From the NCBI RefSeq assembly GCF_018320785.1, contig NC_054865.1:34720398-34784397 (forward strand): a DNA stretch of 64,000 nt. The letters are read 5' to 3'. Each line of letters begins with the position of its first letter. Within the stretch, counting starts at the first letter, position 1. Below, piece after piece: positions 1-11,900 of the stretch. This DNA is from Cheilinus undulatus (Eukaryota > Chordata > Actinopteri > Labriformes > Labridae). Under the pieces are notes generated by a model that saw nothing but the letters and a program-made list of their open reading frames with translations, was not told the origin of the DNA and ran no database searches. The translations under genes and the position numbers were made by a program.

Positions 1-223
1 TGGCCTGCCAGTCCTGACCTCAACCCCACTGAACCCCTTGAGGTTTAGGTCATGCCTACTTGGGCATGCTGTTCATGCCAGAGTGACCAACACAACCACA
101 TTGGTTGACTTCTGACAAATGCTGGTTGAAGACTGGGATGCCATCTCACAGCAGTGTGTGACCAGCATGAGGAGGAGGTGCCAGGCTGTTGTGGCTGTGT
201 ATGGTTCTTGGACACGCTACTGA
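1..223 (+). mobile_element. Tc1/mariner transposase 3' remnant, cut by window edge
   Basis: The first codons read W-P-A-S-P-D-L-N-P-T-E, the block around the third catalytic acidic residue (E) of Tc1-type DDE transposases. A stop follows within a few codons (E-P-L-E-V-stop). The C-terminal tail resumes in frame with itself at 131 (D-W-D-A-I-S-Q-Q-C-V-T-S-M-R-R-R) and ends at a TGA at 221-223. The element starts outside the window and is inactive here. Family assignment is by motif only. Confidence 0.75.
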
Positions 224-953
224 GGCTCCTGTTTGTTAAATGAATAAATTGTTAAATTGCCAATATGTCTTGTTTCTTCAAACTTCAATCATCCAATCCA
301 CCAAACACCAAACAAGAGTCACTGGCAGAAAAAGCAGTTTTGCATAGGCAGAGAAGATTTGGCAAATTTTTCATGGGTGCAACCCACATACTCAGCTCTG
401 TTGCTCATCCCACAAATGAATCTTCCTTACAAATGATGCAGCATTTAAAAGGGAAATAAACCGGCTTTCTAACGGTATATGATTTATTTGCCAATCATTG
501 TTAGAAGGGGGGGTATTTAACCATACTACCAGGTGGTTGTTACATCCTGCTGACTCCTGGCCAATAAGGATTAAGTGCAACTGAAAAAAGTTCACTCACT
601 GTCATTACTACAAGCTGATTTTAGCATTTAAACAATAAAGTTATATACTTAGCCTTTCATGCAAACTTCTTAAAATGGCTGTGACAGAAGGTGAGATCCT
701 TCCATTGATTGTTGACAGCAAGACAAATCTAGAGGAAAGAGAAATTTAGGCTGTGAATGGTTGTCTTTTAATGCTTCTTTAGAGCTAAAGATAAGTCTTA
801 ACAGAAAAAAACAAATTGTTAAAAAAATCAGTAATATTGACTTAAAAGTATAAAGGTGCAGAATTGTGTGCTCTCATCGGCAGGAAAGTAAAAAGTGTAT
901 CAGGATTTCATTAAGGTCTGACATGTTTTTTTAAATACTGTGCATTTCCCCAG
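224..953. other. Intron sequence upstream of the znf821 last exon
   Basis: AT-rich sequence without a recognisable gene. It ends with a splice acceptor (ccccag, AG at 952-953). Short open frames at 265-595 show no family resemblance. It is taken as the last intron of znf821, whose earlier zinc-finger exons lie before the window. Confidence 0.5.
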
Positions 954-1941
954 GGAAAAGCTCAAAGATGTTCTCGACACCTCCAGACTGGATGTCAGCA
1001 GTGGGAGGGACAGTTGCTCCCTGACCCATTCCCTCTCTAACAGTCCCATGGGCAGCCCAGGCCCTGGCTCCTGCTCCTGCCACGGACCTGGCACCATTCA
1101 CAGCCCTAGCTCCTGCCAGGGACCCCGCTCCTGTCAAGCACCTGACCTCAACCCCAACCTCTCTCAAGCCCACCGTACCTGCCAGGGGCCTAGCCACATC
1201 TCCAGCCAGTGTCAAGGCCCCAGACCGTGTCATGGCCCAGGTTCTGGACCATGTTCAGGCCAAGGAACATGCACAGGTTCTGACCAAGGACCCTCCTTCC
1301 CCTCACTGCCTGACAGTCTCCTCTCTGAAGGCCCATCACTCGCATCAATTCCTGATGCTCTAAACTCCTCTTCCTCCAGCCTTCCTCCAATCCCCGACAT
1401 CCTGAGTCCTATGCCCGTGTACCCCGCTGGAGTCCTGCTGGTGTGCAACAGCTGTGTGGCTTACCAGCAGCTAGTTGAGGCTCAGTCTCCAAAAAAATGG
1501 GCACTTCGCAGGAAGAATGAACCCCTGGAGGCCCGGCTACAGCGTCTGGAGCGTGAGCGCACAGCAAAGAAGAACAAACGAGCATGTGAGACGGATGAGG
1601 AGAGGGAGTTGAGGAGGCTGCGAGACCGTGAGGCCAAGCGCATGCAGAGGATGCAGGAGTCAGATGAGCAGCGGGCGCGCAGGCTGCAGAGAGACAGGGA
1701 GGCTATGCGCATGAAGAGGGCCAACGAGACGCCAGAGAAGAGGCAGGCAAGGCTGATCCGCGAGAGGGAGGCAAAGAGGATCAAGAGACGTCTGGAGAAG
1801 ATCGATCCTGCTCTGAGGACGCAGATAGAGCACGATCCTGCTGCGATGGCTGCCCTCACAGCAGACATGAGTCTCTTTCAGTTCCCCTGTCCCATGCCTG
1901 TCCCTTCCATTGATAACGGCCTGTTCATGAAGCTGCCCTGA
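954..1941 (+). CDS. znf821: Zinc finger protein 821, last coding exon (STPR domain)
   Basis: This is the terminal exon of a nuclear protein. The acceptor AG is at 952-953, and base 954 completes a codon begun upstream. The frame then runs 328 codons to TGA at 1939-1941. The first half is unusual: rich in P, S, G and C, with recurring C-x-G-P units (about 1050-1300). The second half (from about 1500) is highly charged and holds four consecutive 23-residue units with the core R-E/D-R-E-A-K/M-R-x-x-R, followed by a tail ending D-N-G-L-F-M-K-L-P. Tandem 23-residue units of this kind define the STPR (score and three amino acid peptide repeat) domain, a DNA-binding fold. In vertebrates ZNF821 joins this domain to C2H2 fingers; no fingers fall in this exon. 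Linkage to atxn1l supports the call, since ZNF821 and ATXN1L are neighbours in mammals. The STPR call is firm; the gene name is likely. Confidence 0.82.
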
Positions 1942-2808
1942 TTAAACCAGGAACTTCCTGGCTTCTCGCAGCATCATTAACCTCTGCACTATGCCACCAC
2001 GCTGCCATGGTAACAGCGAACCATTCCTGGCTGCTTCACTTCCAGCCTCTTCTGTGTCGAACAGCTTCAAAACACAAGCTGCTTTGTTAAATACAGCAAA
2101 AACTACTTCAATTTCTAATTTATTACAATGATGAAAACCTTGGGAACAGGGTTGAGAATGTTTCATGTTGTATGTATGATGACATAAACGCATGTTGTAA
2201 AGAGATTTATCAGCCCTTCAGGGTGCTCTCAGATTTAACACAGTTCATTCTAGTAGGAGCAGTTTAACCTACTTAGAGGAAAACAAATCTTTTTTGCACA
2301 TTGACCTTCAGTGACAGGAGAGGGAGCGGGGACTCTGTAGCCACAGCCCCCAACCCTCCTTCCTTTCTGGTCCACTCCGCTAGCCCAGTGACCCGGGTTT
2401 ACTGGTAGCTACACCTCTCTTTCAAGCTGCCTCCATGGGTCCCTGGGAAGTTCACATTCAGTCAAACTACCTCAGCCGGCGTCGCAGTGGCGCCCTCTGT
2501 CTTGTGGCTTACTGCATTCACACTCCAGGCTTCCAAAGCTCTCTATAAAATGTACACTCCTACAGAGGATGTAGGTCGTTTTCAGCAGTTTTTCTTTGCA
2601 TTTGAGGTCAGCTGCTTAAATAGAACACAAACATTCACAGGAGTAGGGTTGTCATGATGCCAGATTTCTGGACTTTGATAGGATTCTAGTGAAATCAAAT
2701 GATAGGGGATGCCTGTTTCAATACTACAACAGCAGAATTGGGTCATTTCTTACTGTTTTATTACAGTACAATTGCAGGCAAACTCTTGCACAGTCTGTTG
2801 TTGATGTT
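1942..2808 (+). other. Probable znf821 3' UTR and flank
   Basis: There is no coding potential. Sequence directly after the stop is likely to be 3' UTR. I see no clear AATAAA close to the stop; the first good one (around 3077) lies inside a repeat, so the transcript end is not fixed. Confidence 0.35.
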
Positions 2809-3935
2809 GGGATGCACGATATTGGACTTTTGCTGATATACCATATGCCTATATTTCCAAACTCATTTTAGCCAATGCCTATATATATACTAGTTCTATC
2901 AAAATTGCGAATAACATTTTTTTTGCTTATTAATCACACTCTGATGCCATCATACAACCATATAAAGTAGCTTTGCAACTTCCACTAGAACACTTGTTAA
3001 AATTCTCTGTGCTCCTGAATTTTTATAATTTATAGATAAAATCCATATTCTGCAGATTAACACCATCTAGAAAGAAAAATAAAAACTGATGAAAATCTAA
3101 AACTATTATAACCTTGGTGTGCACACAACTATTCGTGAATTTTAGCCGTGTTCAACAAAACTACAACAATCTTCAGGTTGGGAAGGCAGTCTCTGGCACC
3201 TTTATACCCGAGGGTAAATGTGTACATTTGACCGTTATTTAAGGCTGATATAAATTACAGTGCTTAACAAATTTATTAGACCACCTGTCATATTTGTCTC
3301 AGAGACCATCCAGCATCATGAAGTGCTTTAACGCAGACTCTTTCATTTTCAGTGAGCTCTCCACGTTTTACCATTTTGAACAGGAATGAGGAATTTCAAA
3401 CTGAATTCACCTTTTTATACCCAAATTTGAGCCGGCTCACTGGGCTTCTCTGAGAAGTCAGAAATCAATCAAGCATAACATTCAACCACTAAAACTAATT
3501 CTTCTGTTCAGGAATGCAAGTAAATAACTATAACTTGACATATTAATCAAGAAGTAAGAATGTGCTTTACTATTTTTTCAGGTTTTTTGTAAATCAGTAA
3601 ATTTGAAAATTCATGGATAACAATAGTAATTACATTTTAGCATTTAAAATATCATTTGGGTTAAAGAGCTTCTACATATTGGTGTATTAACCATTGCAGA
3701 AACATAAAAAATGATTTTGGTAATTACCAGTGCTGTTAATTTAAGGCAGCTGTGGCATAAACCTTACTTTGAGAGGTGGTCTAATAAATTTGTTAAGCAC
3801 TGTATATCGCAGATATGTACAGCCAGTATGCTTCGACTGTAAACATCAGCAGAATCTTCTTATCTGTGATACCAACATTGAACTTTTTTAGCTATCATCT
3901 GCCGGTACTGATATCATGCTGATATCGTGCATCCT
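2809..3935. mobile_element. Non-autonomous DNA transposon with GGATGCACGATAT ends, split by a nested element
   Basis: The left end GGGATGCACGATAT (2809) and the right end ATATCGTGCATCC (to 3935) are inverted copies. Near both ends degenerate GATAT words recur. The inner part carries no transposase. The 3256-3804 element sits inside it; without that insertion the host copy would be about 580 bp. The superfamily (possibly hAT) is not settled because I cannot find a clear target duplication. Confidence 0.6.
3256..3804. mobile_element. Tc1/mariner-type MITE, 549 bp
   Basis: The left end (3256) and right end (3804) form near-perfect inverted repeats of about 31 bp, beginning TACAGTGCTTAACAAATTTA. 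Both ends finish on TA, the Tc1/mariner target. The interior has no intact transposase. It lies inside the 2809-3935 repeat and is therefore the younger insertion. Confidence 0.8.
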
Positions 3936-6103
3936 GACTCCTCCACCACAAACCTGTTAAATCAAATAGTTATTATTTTAAGTTTTAGTGTCAACATTTT
4001 TGACAACCTTACTCCACCATTTGATTCCTAACCTCTGAATGTTTGGTCCTATTTTTTGCACTTGCTGTTGAGCAACATTCCCCCTCTCCTCCTGAGTTGT
4101 ACAACTTAATGAAATCAACCTTTTTAACTCTCTTTGCCAATAGTTCAAGTTTCTTTATCCAGTATTATTACACGCTGAATATTTTGCCAATGTCATTTCT
4201 TATTTTGTTACAGAGCTTTTCTTTGGCTCACAAGTCTGTGCTGCTGTTTATTGTACTGTACAATACATTAGTTACCTCTTGATATATTTTGGGCTCATCA
4301 TGTTAAGGAATATTGTGCTAAAACGTTCCATTGAGGTGTTACAATGAAACAGTTCCTGAAATGTTTTTTGTTGACAACACAATTTGTCACATTACTTGAA
4401 TTAAGCCCACAAAGACACAATGATTTCCTCATAAATGAGTATAAGACAGTGGCTTTTATTATCATACAGAGGATCATACACAGATGCAATTTGTGTAGCA
4501 TTAACATGATTATTAAAGCTGCAGTACCTTCAGTTCATGTACCACTTAAACTGGGGTTATATTCTCTGTCAACAGAAATGGTGGATAATATTTATTTATT
4601 CATATAATAGAGGAACTCATTTTACATGTTTGATTTCCCCGTCTGTTACTGAGCACTGGGGCTAACTTCATGACACATGCAGCCCATACTTGGAGATTTT
4701 ATTATCTATATTCATTAACCTCATTCCAGCACATATTTATGCAATATGATGTGAATATATTTTTCTTGTGAAAATGTTTGGGTTATGTTGTTACCGTCAG
4801 TGGTATAAAAAAGTGTGATGATGTTTAAGTTAGAGGCCATGTTTGGATATTTCTTTTCTTTAATTTCCTGCCTGTAAGGTTACCTCCAGTTTTTCACTGC
4901 TTCACTCCTCCAGATGCAAATATTTACAGAGTCAAACAAGCAGTTTCAGAAAAATCCTACACAGGATCTCAGAGTTGAGGACAAGTACTGGTTCTGTTTG
5001 AGTCACTCCTAGATGAGAGGTAAATCTACCAGTTTGTTTGTTACAGCAAGAAAAAAATATATTTAAAAGTCTTTTCTAGGAGTGCGTCAAACCTCTATGC
5101 AACACGTTGTTTATTCCAAGGGTAATTAATTCACTTTTGGCTGAAACTATGCAGACTGCAACTTTCATTACAACAGACTTCAATATAAAGAGTTTCGCTT
5201 CTCAGGCAATTTAACTCAGTGAGTGGGCTCAGCGCCTGGACAACACCCTGCTCCGTTTAATCATTTATAGTAATTTATAGTTTTAATCAGTCATGTGACT
5301 TTTCTAGAGACACTTTGTCTTCTACAACGTGTTTTCTTCTTCCTAGTTCAGCACATTAAGCAACAGGGTCTCACTGCCATTAGATTCATGACAAAATGTA
5401 ACAAGGGCAGATGAGTGTTCTTGACAAAGTCTTCAGGTGTCATTTTTCCTCTCTTCTCTCAGACTATGAATACCGGGTATTCTCACAGGTTGCTCTTTGA
5501 AATGCTGTGATCTCCCTCATCCTTCAGATGCGACAGCGTCCTCTGCTGTCTGTCATAAAATGACAAAGGAAGTACTCCAAACTCTGAAGTGATGTTGGTG
5601 TCAACAGCAGTCTTTTTGCTATCAATTAGGTAAGCACTGCATGTGGTGAAACTGCACTTGTCCTAGAGTGGTTCAATATGAGCTTGTGTTCTACTGTTAG
5701 TTTATGCCTGCCTGTTTTTTACAGTTTAATCAAGAGAAAAATGTTACTGGCCTTTCTATAGTATTCTATCAGGATCTTCTCTCTCTGTCCATGTTTACAA
5801 AACAAGACTCTCTGAACAAGGCCAAATGAATGAGCTAAACGGCTAACAAGAACATTCATGCTTGCTGCGATATCAATGCATCCCGACTGGACGGCACTTT
5901 GAGGGATGCTATTCTCTGTTACTGGATTAACAGATGTACAGACCATGATGAAACCCGGTAAAGAATGTGGAAATAAACATTGACTTTACATACATGGTTG
6001 TGTCCAGTATTTTTCCTTTCTGCTTTGTTATGCACAAAAAAATGCATTTGTGGCTGAGTTCACAAACAAGTCTCAGCCTTTTTTTTTTCTGGTTGCCTAT
6101 AAA
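3936..6103. other. Intergenic, no gene seen
   Basis: AT-rich sequence between the repeat cluster and the next Tc1 copy. The short open frames (4043-4607, 5719-5946) have no recognisable domain, splice context or codon pattern. It could hold distal znf821 3' UTR. Confidence 0.4.
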
Positions 6104-6712
6104 CTTGAGAAAGTGAAACTTACATGTATTCTAGAGCCATCACCCAATCACACAAAGTGAAATATTGTAATGGGGTCTTTTTTTGTTTGATTTGTTTAAA
6201 TTTTGATAACAGCCTCCAGCCCACCAAAACTTGAACCCCACTGAGAATCTATGGGGTATTGTCAAGAGGAAGATGAGAGAAACCAGACCCAACAATGCAG
6301 ACGACCTAAAGGCCGCTATCAAAGCAACCTGGGCTTCCATTACACCTGAGCAGTGCCACAGGCTGATCGCCTTCATGCCACGCCACATTGATGCAGTAAT
6401 TCATGCAAAAGGAGTCCCAACCAAGTATTGAGTGCATAGAAATTAACATACTTTTCAGAGGCCTGACATTTCTGTTTAAAATATCCTTTTTTTATTGATC
6501 TTATGTAATATTCTAATTTTCTGAGACATTGAATTTTGGATTTTCATTATCTGTAAGCCATAATCATCAACATTTCAAGAAATAAAGGCTTGAAATATTT
6601 CACTATATGTGTAATGAGTCTATATAATGTATAGGTTTCACTTTCTGAAATGAGTGACAAAAAAAATTGAACTTTTTCATGATATTCTATTTTTTGAGAT
6701 GCACCTGTACTA
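6104..6712 (+). mobile_element. Tc1-like element, internally deleted
   Basis: The + strand frame to 6431 reads a Tc1 transposase C-terminus: N-L-N-P-T-E-N-L-W-G-I-V-K-R, then A-D-D-L-K-A-A-I-K-A-T-W. The tail is closed by TGA at 6429-6431. The 3' flank ends in the terminal repeat ...GAGATGCACCTGTA (about 6712). At the 5' side only the inner part of the matching repeat survives (AAAGTGAAACTTACATG near 6110). The helix-turn-helix half and the first two catalytic aspartates are missing, so the copy is dead. Confidence 0.8.
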
Positions 6713-7499
6713 CATCTGTGTGACTTGGCATGGAGCCAATCTACCTGTGGCACTGCTGAGGTGTTATGAAGACCAGAGGTGGATCCCATGTCTCTTGTTT
6801 ATCAGTCCTCTGTCTTTGCTCGAACTGTCCCAAAGACCCTTAAGTGGTTTTAAGACCGAAGCCATAACCTGAGGACTGAGATTTGAAGACCGATGAGCTG
6901 AGACACATGAGAGCAGGCTTCCCAGAACTCTTTTTACTCAAAGACACACTCTCTAGATGTTGTTTAGATATAGTGGAGATGTTTTTTAACATCTTTACAA
7001 CTCATTTTTGCTGGATGGGTAGTCAGTTATTTCTATTCATTAGATTATGAAGAGAATTAAAGTCAGAGCAGCAGTCTGTCAGGAAGAAACGTTTAAAATC
7101 ATAGCGGGGTCAATAAAAATTCTATCAGTCTGATGATAGTGAGCATCAGGTTTGATAATTAGCCTTTGCATTGAATAATTAGGATAATAAATAATTTTGT
7201 AATAAAGCATTTGCTGGTAGAAAGAGTCCACGTTTGTGGTATACTGCAGGTTACTCTTCATAGGTGTTTGTGATCCCACACTGAGACCAAACTCTGTAAA
7301 TGTAGATATCTTATTAGAATAAATACAGCACAAATTTATGGAGACACTGTTTATGCCTCCTGACAGCTGACTGATGATCAGCCTGCACCGTCATCATAAA
7401 CTGACGTCACTTCACCTGACACTGCAGAGGGAAGGACGTCTCATGGTCCAGTAATCGCTCTTTTGGCTTCAGTCCTCCACTTCGATTCTCCAGTCTCTC
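6713..7499. other. Intergenic, no gene seen
   Basis: Sequence between two Tc1 remnants. No gene or repeat recognised. Confidence 0.35.
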
Positions 7500-8570
7500 C
7501 ATGAGTCTCTTGTGGGATGGACAAAGACTCAAGGAAAAGAGTCAAGCCATATAAAAGTAAAAGTGAGACACAGCCCTGGTTGCCTTGATAGCAGCCTTCA
7601 GCTCATCTTCCTCTCAACAAAACCCCAGAGATTCTCTATGGGGTTCAGGTCAGGCCAGCTGGCTGGCCAATCAAGCACAGTAACACCATGGTCAGAAAAC
7701 AGTATAGTGTAGTTTTGGCTTTACTGTGGGCAGGTGCCAAGTCCTTCTGGAAAAGGAAACCAGTATCTCCATTAAGCTCCTCTACACATAGAAACATAAA
7801 GATCTCTTAAATCTGGTAAACAGCTGATAGTGTTGACTTCATTAAGACCAATGGACCAACACTAGCAGATGATATGGCAACCCAAACCATCACTGAAAAA
7901 CACTGGACTTCTAGCACTATGGATTCTGTGCCTTTCCCAACTTCCTCCAGACTCTGAGACCTTATTTTTCCAAGTAAAATACTAAATTTACTTTCATCTG
8001 AAAACATGTCTGCACCACTAAGCAACAGTCCAGTTCTTTTTCTCTTGAGCCCAGGTGAGACGCTTATGACATCCCTAGGTTAGGAGTGGCTTGACACATT
8101 TGTAGACCACTCCCTGGACTTGTCTGAGAGTGGTGATTCTTAATATATGGACTTCAGCCTCAGTCCACTCCTTGTTAAGCTCTCCTAAGTTCTTGAATCT
8201 GCTTTGATTAACAATCCTCTAAAGGCTGGGCTCATTCCTGTTGCTTGTGCATCTTTTCTCACCACACAGTCTGCCCTTTCAGCAGTGACCTTCTGTGGCT
8301 TACCCTCCTTGTGAAGGGTGTCAGTGACTGTCCTCTGGAATATAGTCAAAGCAGAAGTCTTCCCCATGATTGCAACTGTGTGTACTGAGCCAAAGTGGAA
8401 AAATGAAGGCTCAAGAGACCTTTGCAAATTTGACTTTCCCACAATATTGATATTTTGAGACATCAGTTATTTGATTTTGGTGAGCTGTAAGCTGTACTTG
8501 TCAAGATTAAAATGAAAAAAAAAATCTGATGAATGGTTGTAGTTTGTCAAAAATTTTGGTCACCATTTCA
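7500..8570 (-). mobile_element. Decayed Tc1-like transposase copy (- strand)
   Basis: Read on the - strand, fragments in changing frames follow the Tc1 order. Near 8450-8300 is T-V-T-D-T-L-H-K-E-G-K-P-Q-K-V. At 8025-7807 is M-F-S-D-E-S-K-F, containing the first catalytic D, with V-M-V-W-V-A-I-S-S-A after it. Near 7670-7610 is P-D-L-N-P-I-E-N-L-W-G-F, around the catalytic E. Several frameshifts and stops separate the blocks. Outer ends are approximate. Confidence 0.75.
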
Positions 8571-8915
8571 CATTAAGGAGGTAGTGTTGTGTCCTGAGGA
8601 TAAACCTCTCTCCCAGCAGTAACATTCATGTAATACCATTTTAGATTAAAGTTAACATAAATGGAAACCACAACTGAAGAAACAAGACACACAGGTTGGA
8701 TAATAGTTTATATTTATATTTGTATATATATATTATATATTGTGTTTACTTAACAAACATGATAAATGCAATGTCTCCAAGTTAGCTGTAACAATAAAAA
8801 TACAATATCTTTGTGTCCTTAAAGTACATAGAAATTAAAACAGCAAAACAAAACAAAAACATAAAACCGCCCTAAGTAGTTCACAGAGAGGTACAAATAT
8901 ACAGTACAAATCTAT
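8571..8915. other. Sequence beyond the proposed atxn1l poly(A) signal
   Basis: AT-rich sequence with a TA-rich stretch (8700-8750). No gene recognised. Confidence 0.3.
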
Positions 8916-11900
8916 TTTATTCAAAAACGGTACAAATAAGAATGCAACAAAATAGAGATATTAATGCTTTGTTAAAGTCAGGTAGGTGTAGGGTATTCTA
9001 AGGGAGCACTTTCGGTCGACAACTCTAAGGCTTCTGATAAAGATCAATACATATTGGTACGGCCATACAATATTAAAACTCACTATACAAAGTTCATACA
9101 ACCTGGATTATACTTGAGGATTGAATGTTACATTTACATCATTGCATATATTTTGCAGATTTAGGCATGTTTAAAAAAAAGATGCTGTTTTTTGTTTTTG
9201 TTTTGTGAATAGTTACATGTCACATAAAAAGCAGTCACCATTGTGCCGAAAAAAAGTACAAATCTGAAAACACACAGACTTCTTTAAAACTTTTAACCGT
9301 TCTCATTCTCCTGATTTAATATGACATCAGCAACGCTGAAACCATCCCAAGTTCACCTTTCATTTTGGGATCAAACAACAGGAAGTAGTTCACAAAAAAA
9401 CATCCTCACTGTCAACATCACGAAACAAAACAAGCCATTGCATTACCATCCATGGAAAGCTTTCTGATTTATGCTGCTCGTCTGTCTCCATTTACTCAAA
9501 CACACTTTCCAGAGACCATTAGACAAAGCACCAGACACCACACACAATCCATTAATGCAAGGGATACAAAAAAACCTACTGATCTTGTGCAACAACAATA
9601 AAACAACCGACGTGTGCATGTCTGGCTGTCTGTGTGGACTTAATGGACTGCCCTCCGTTGCAGACACTCTTGGCATCGTCTTGTTAAAAAAAAAAAAAGT
9701 GCAGAGAAGAGCTTCCATTTACTTCACTTCCACACATTAAAAATAACAGTTAAAGGTTGTTATTAGCAGAAAAAGTGTATCAAAATATAACGGAATAAAT
9801 CATGAAAAAATTGCCGTTGGGCTTGACATTTCTGATTCGCTCTTGAACAGCCTGAAGAGGGAACACCAAGTCTACCAGAAGCATTATTCCATTATTTCAC
9901 ACATTGTACAAAGCAGAATTTAAGGCATTATCGACAAGCATCATCAAAGCTATCTATAACCCCCCCCCCCAAAAAAACTATCTACAGAAACACACAAACT
10001 GTGATTCCTCAATGAGTTTGTGTGCTTTAACATGTTAAACTCTTCAATTTACCAACAGTTTTCATCTAAAAACACTGTAAAAGAGGGCGTTTAGTGCAAT
10101 TACTTACAGCAACAGACTATCAGTGATGTGAAGAAGATTCATGTGACATCTTGGTTAGTATTTTCCTGTGAAACATGGGCAGAAACACAAAGGCTCATGA
10201 TAGCACAGGAAGGTGTTTTCTGTGAGGATGAAAAAGAGGTAAAGTCACAGGTGGCACAGGTTTGCACCATTAAAGCCTAAATGCATGTTGACCTAGAATA
10301 CAAGGCTGAAGCTGCTTGGCGATTGTGCCAAAACACTTCAGAACAAACTTGCAAAATCTGATTGACACTCATCTTGAATGGTTTGGCTCTTGACTGTGTG
10401 GCATCGCATGGAAAAATAAAAGTATACAGATCTGAGACTCAGCAGGGAGGCTCTGAGCAGGATGAGAGGGACCACTGAGTAAGAAGTAAAACAAGCAAAA
10501 CTACCATTAAAAATACTGGTGTGACTTTTCCTGTTAAAAAAGATCATTTTAAACAACTGTAAAAACGACTGCATCAGCCAACCTGCCTCAGAGCTGTACT
10601 TAAGACAACGAAGTTACAATACTGTGAGTTTACTGCATAGAAAACGCCAAGACTACCGTGCATCAAAGACTAGGTGAAACGTTGTCAGGATTAGATATAT
10701 TGCTTACAGCATGAAACATATACAGCAAGAGTATGTGATCTTGTGTGAACGAAAATTAATGACTGAATGCCAATTTCTAATTGCAAATGATTTTAAAGGA
10801 TAGATTCACATCTTTTCAAGTCCCTTAATACAGTAAAAATGAGCTGCAAAATTATTGTAATCATTTCATTTTTTTATGCAAGGGTCAAAGTACATTTAGT
10901 AAGAAAACTGACGGCTCACACTGCTTCTATAGAGTAAGCACTGGGAATCAAATTAAACCAAAAAGCACCTTCAACTGACTTTTAAAAAGCTGTGAGCTCT
11001 GCAGCTGCTGTGGATCAGTCAACCTCCTACACTCAAAGCAGCCGGGGTGGAATCAACCAAACTTTGTAGGAAGTCCTGTTAGTTAAAAATATCAATTTAG
11101 TTGGGTAAGTCAGTGTTATATTCAGAAAGAAAAAAAAGCTAGTTAACTAGCAGTAACATATCGTTACATCATGTGTTTGAGGTCAAGTCAGTAAAATGAC
11201 TATCAGGTTAAAAAAAGTCAGGATGTGTTCAAACGTAACTTCAAGAAAAGGAAATGTGGTTTTGACATTTCACTGTAGGGGAAACTTGTTTTTCTTTGCA
11301 ATTTAAAATAAATAAAATGCTTCTACTCAGTCATCACTGGTATATACAGAATGCATGGCCACTTCAAACATTTTATATTATATAAAAATATAAATATTGG
11401 GATCAATGAGGACTAGGACTGTTAATCAATACCCACGTTGCCAGTTATTGAGGCTGATATTTGGCTCATTATCTGTATAAGCATTTAGTTTTACCAATAA
11501 CCAATATAATCAATGAATCAAAAACCTATGGCATATGGCATCACTTCCTTTTTTTTCTGCTGCTGCTGTGTTGCTCTGTACTATTTCTTGTGCTAAATGG
11601 TTTAATTTTTATTTTTTGATCATGCAATTTAACTTGTGTCATTTCAAATACATTTTGCTCGCCACAAATGCATCTAGATTCCAAATATCAGTTATCTGCC
11701 TCACATTCAGCACTCAGGCCAAATATAGAGGTAGCCTTCTTAGAGCTATAGTCCACATTCATTTGGTAGTATGAATGCTAACGAGTCCTGGACCACTAAC
11801 AGCATTGACCCTAAGTGCATCATCTGCACTGTTGAAAACTAGGATATCACTGTCGAACTAACTGGTTCAGTACAATGTAAATAACATATTGGTTTTTATC

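Noticed and set aside
1482-1868. 128-codon ORF antisense to znf821
   Set aside because: It is a shadow of the Arg-rich STPR coding repeats on the + strand.
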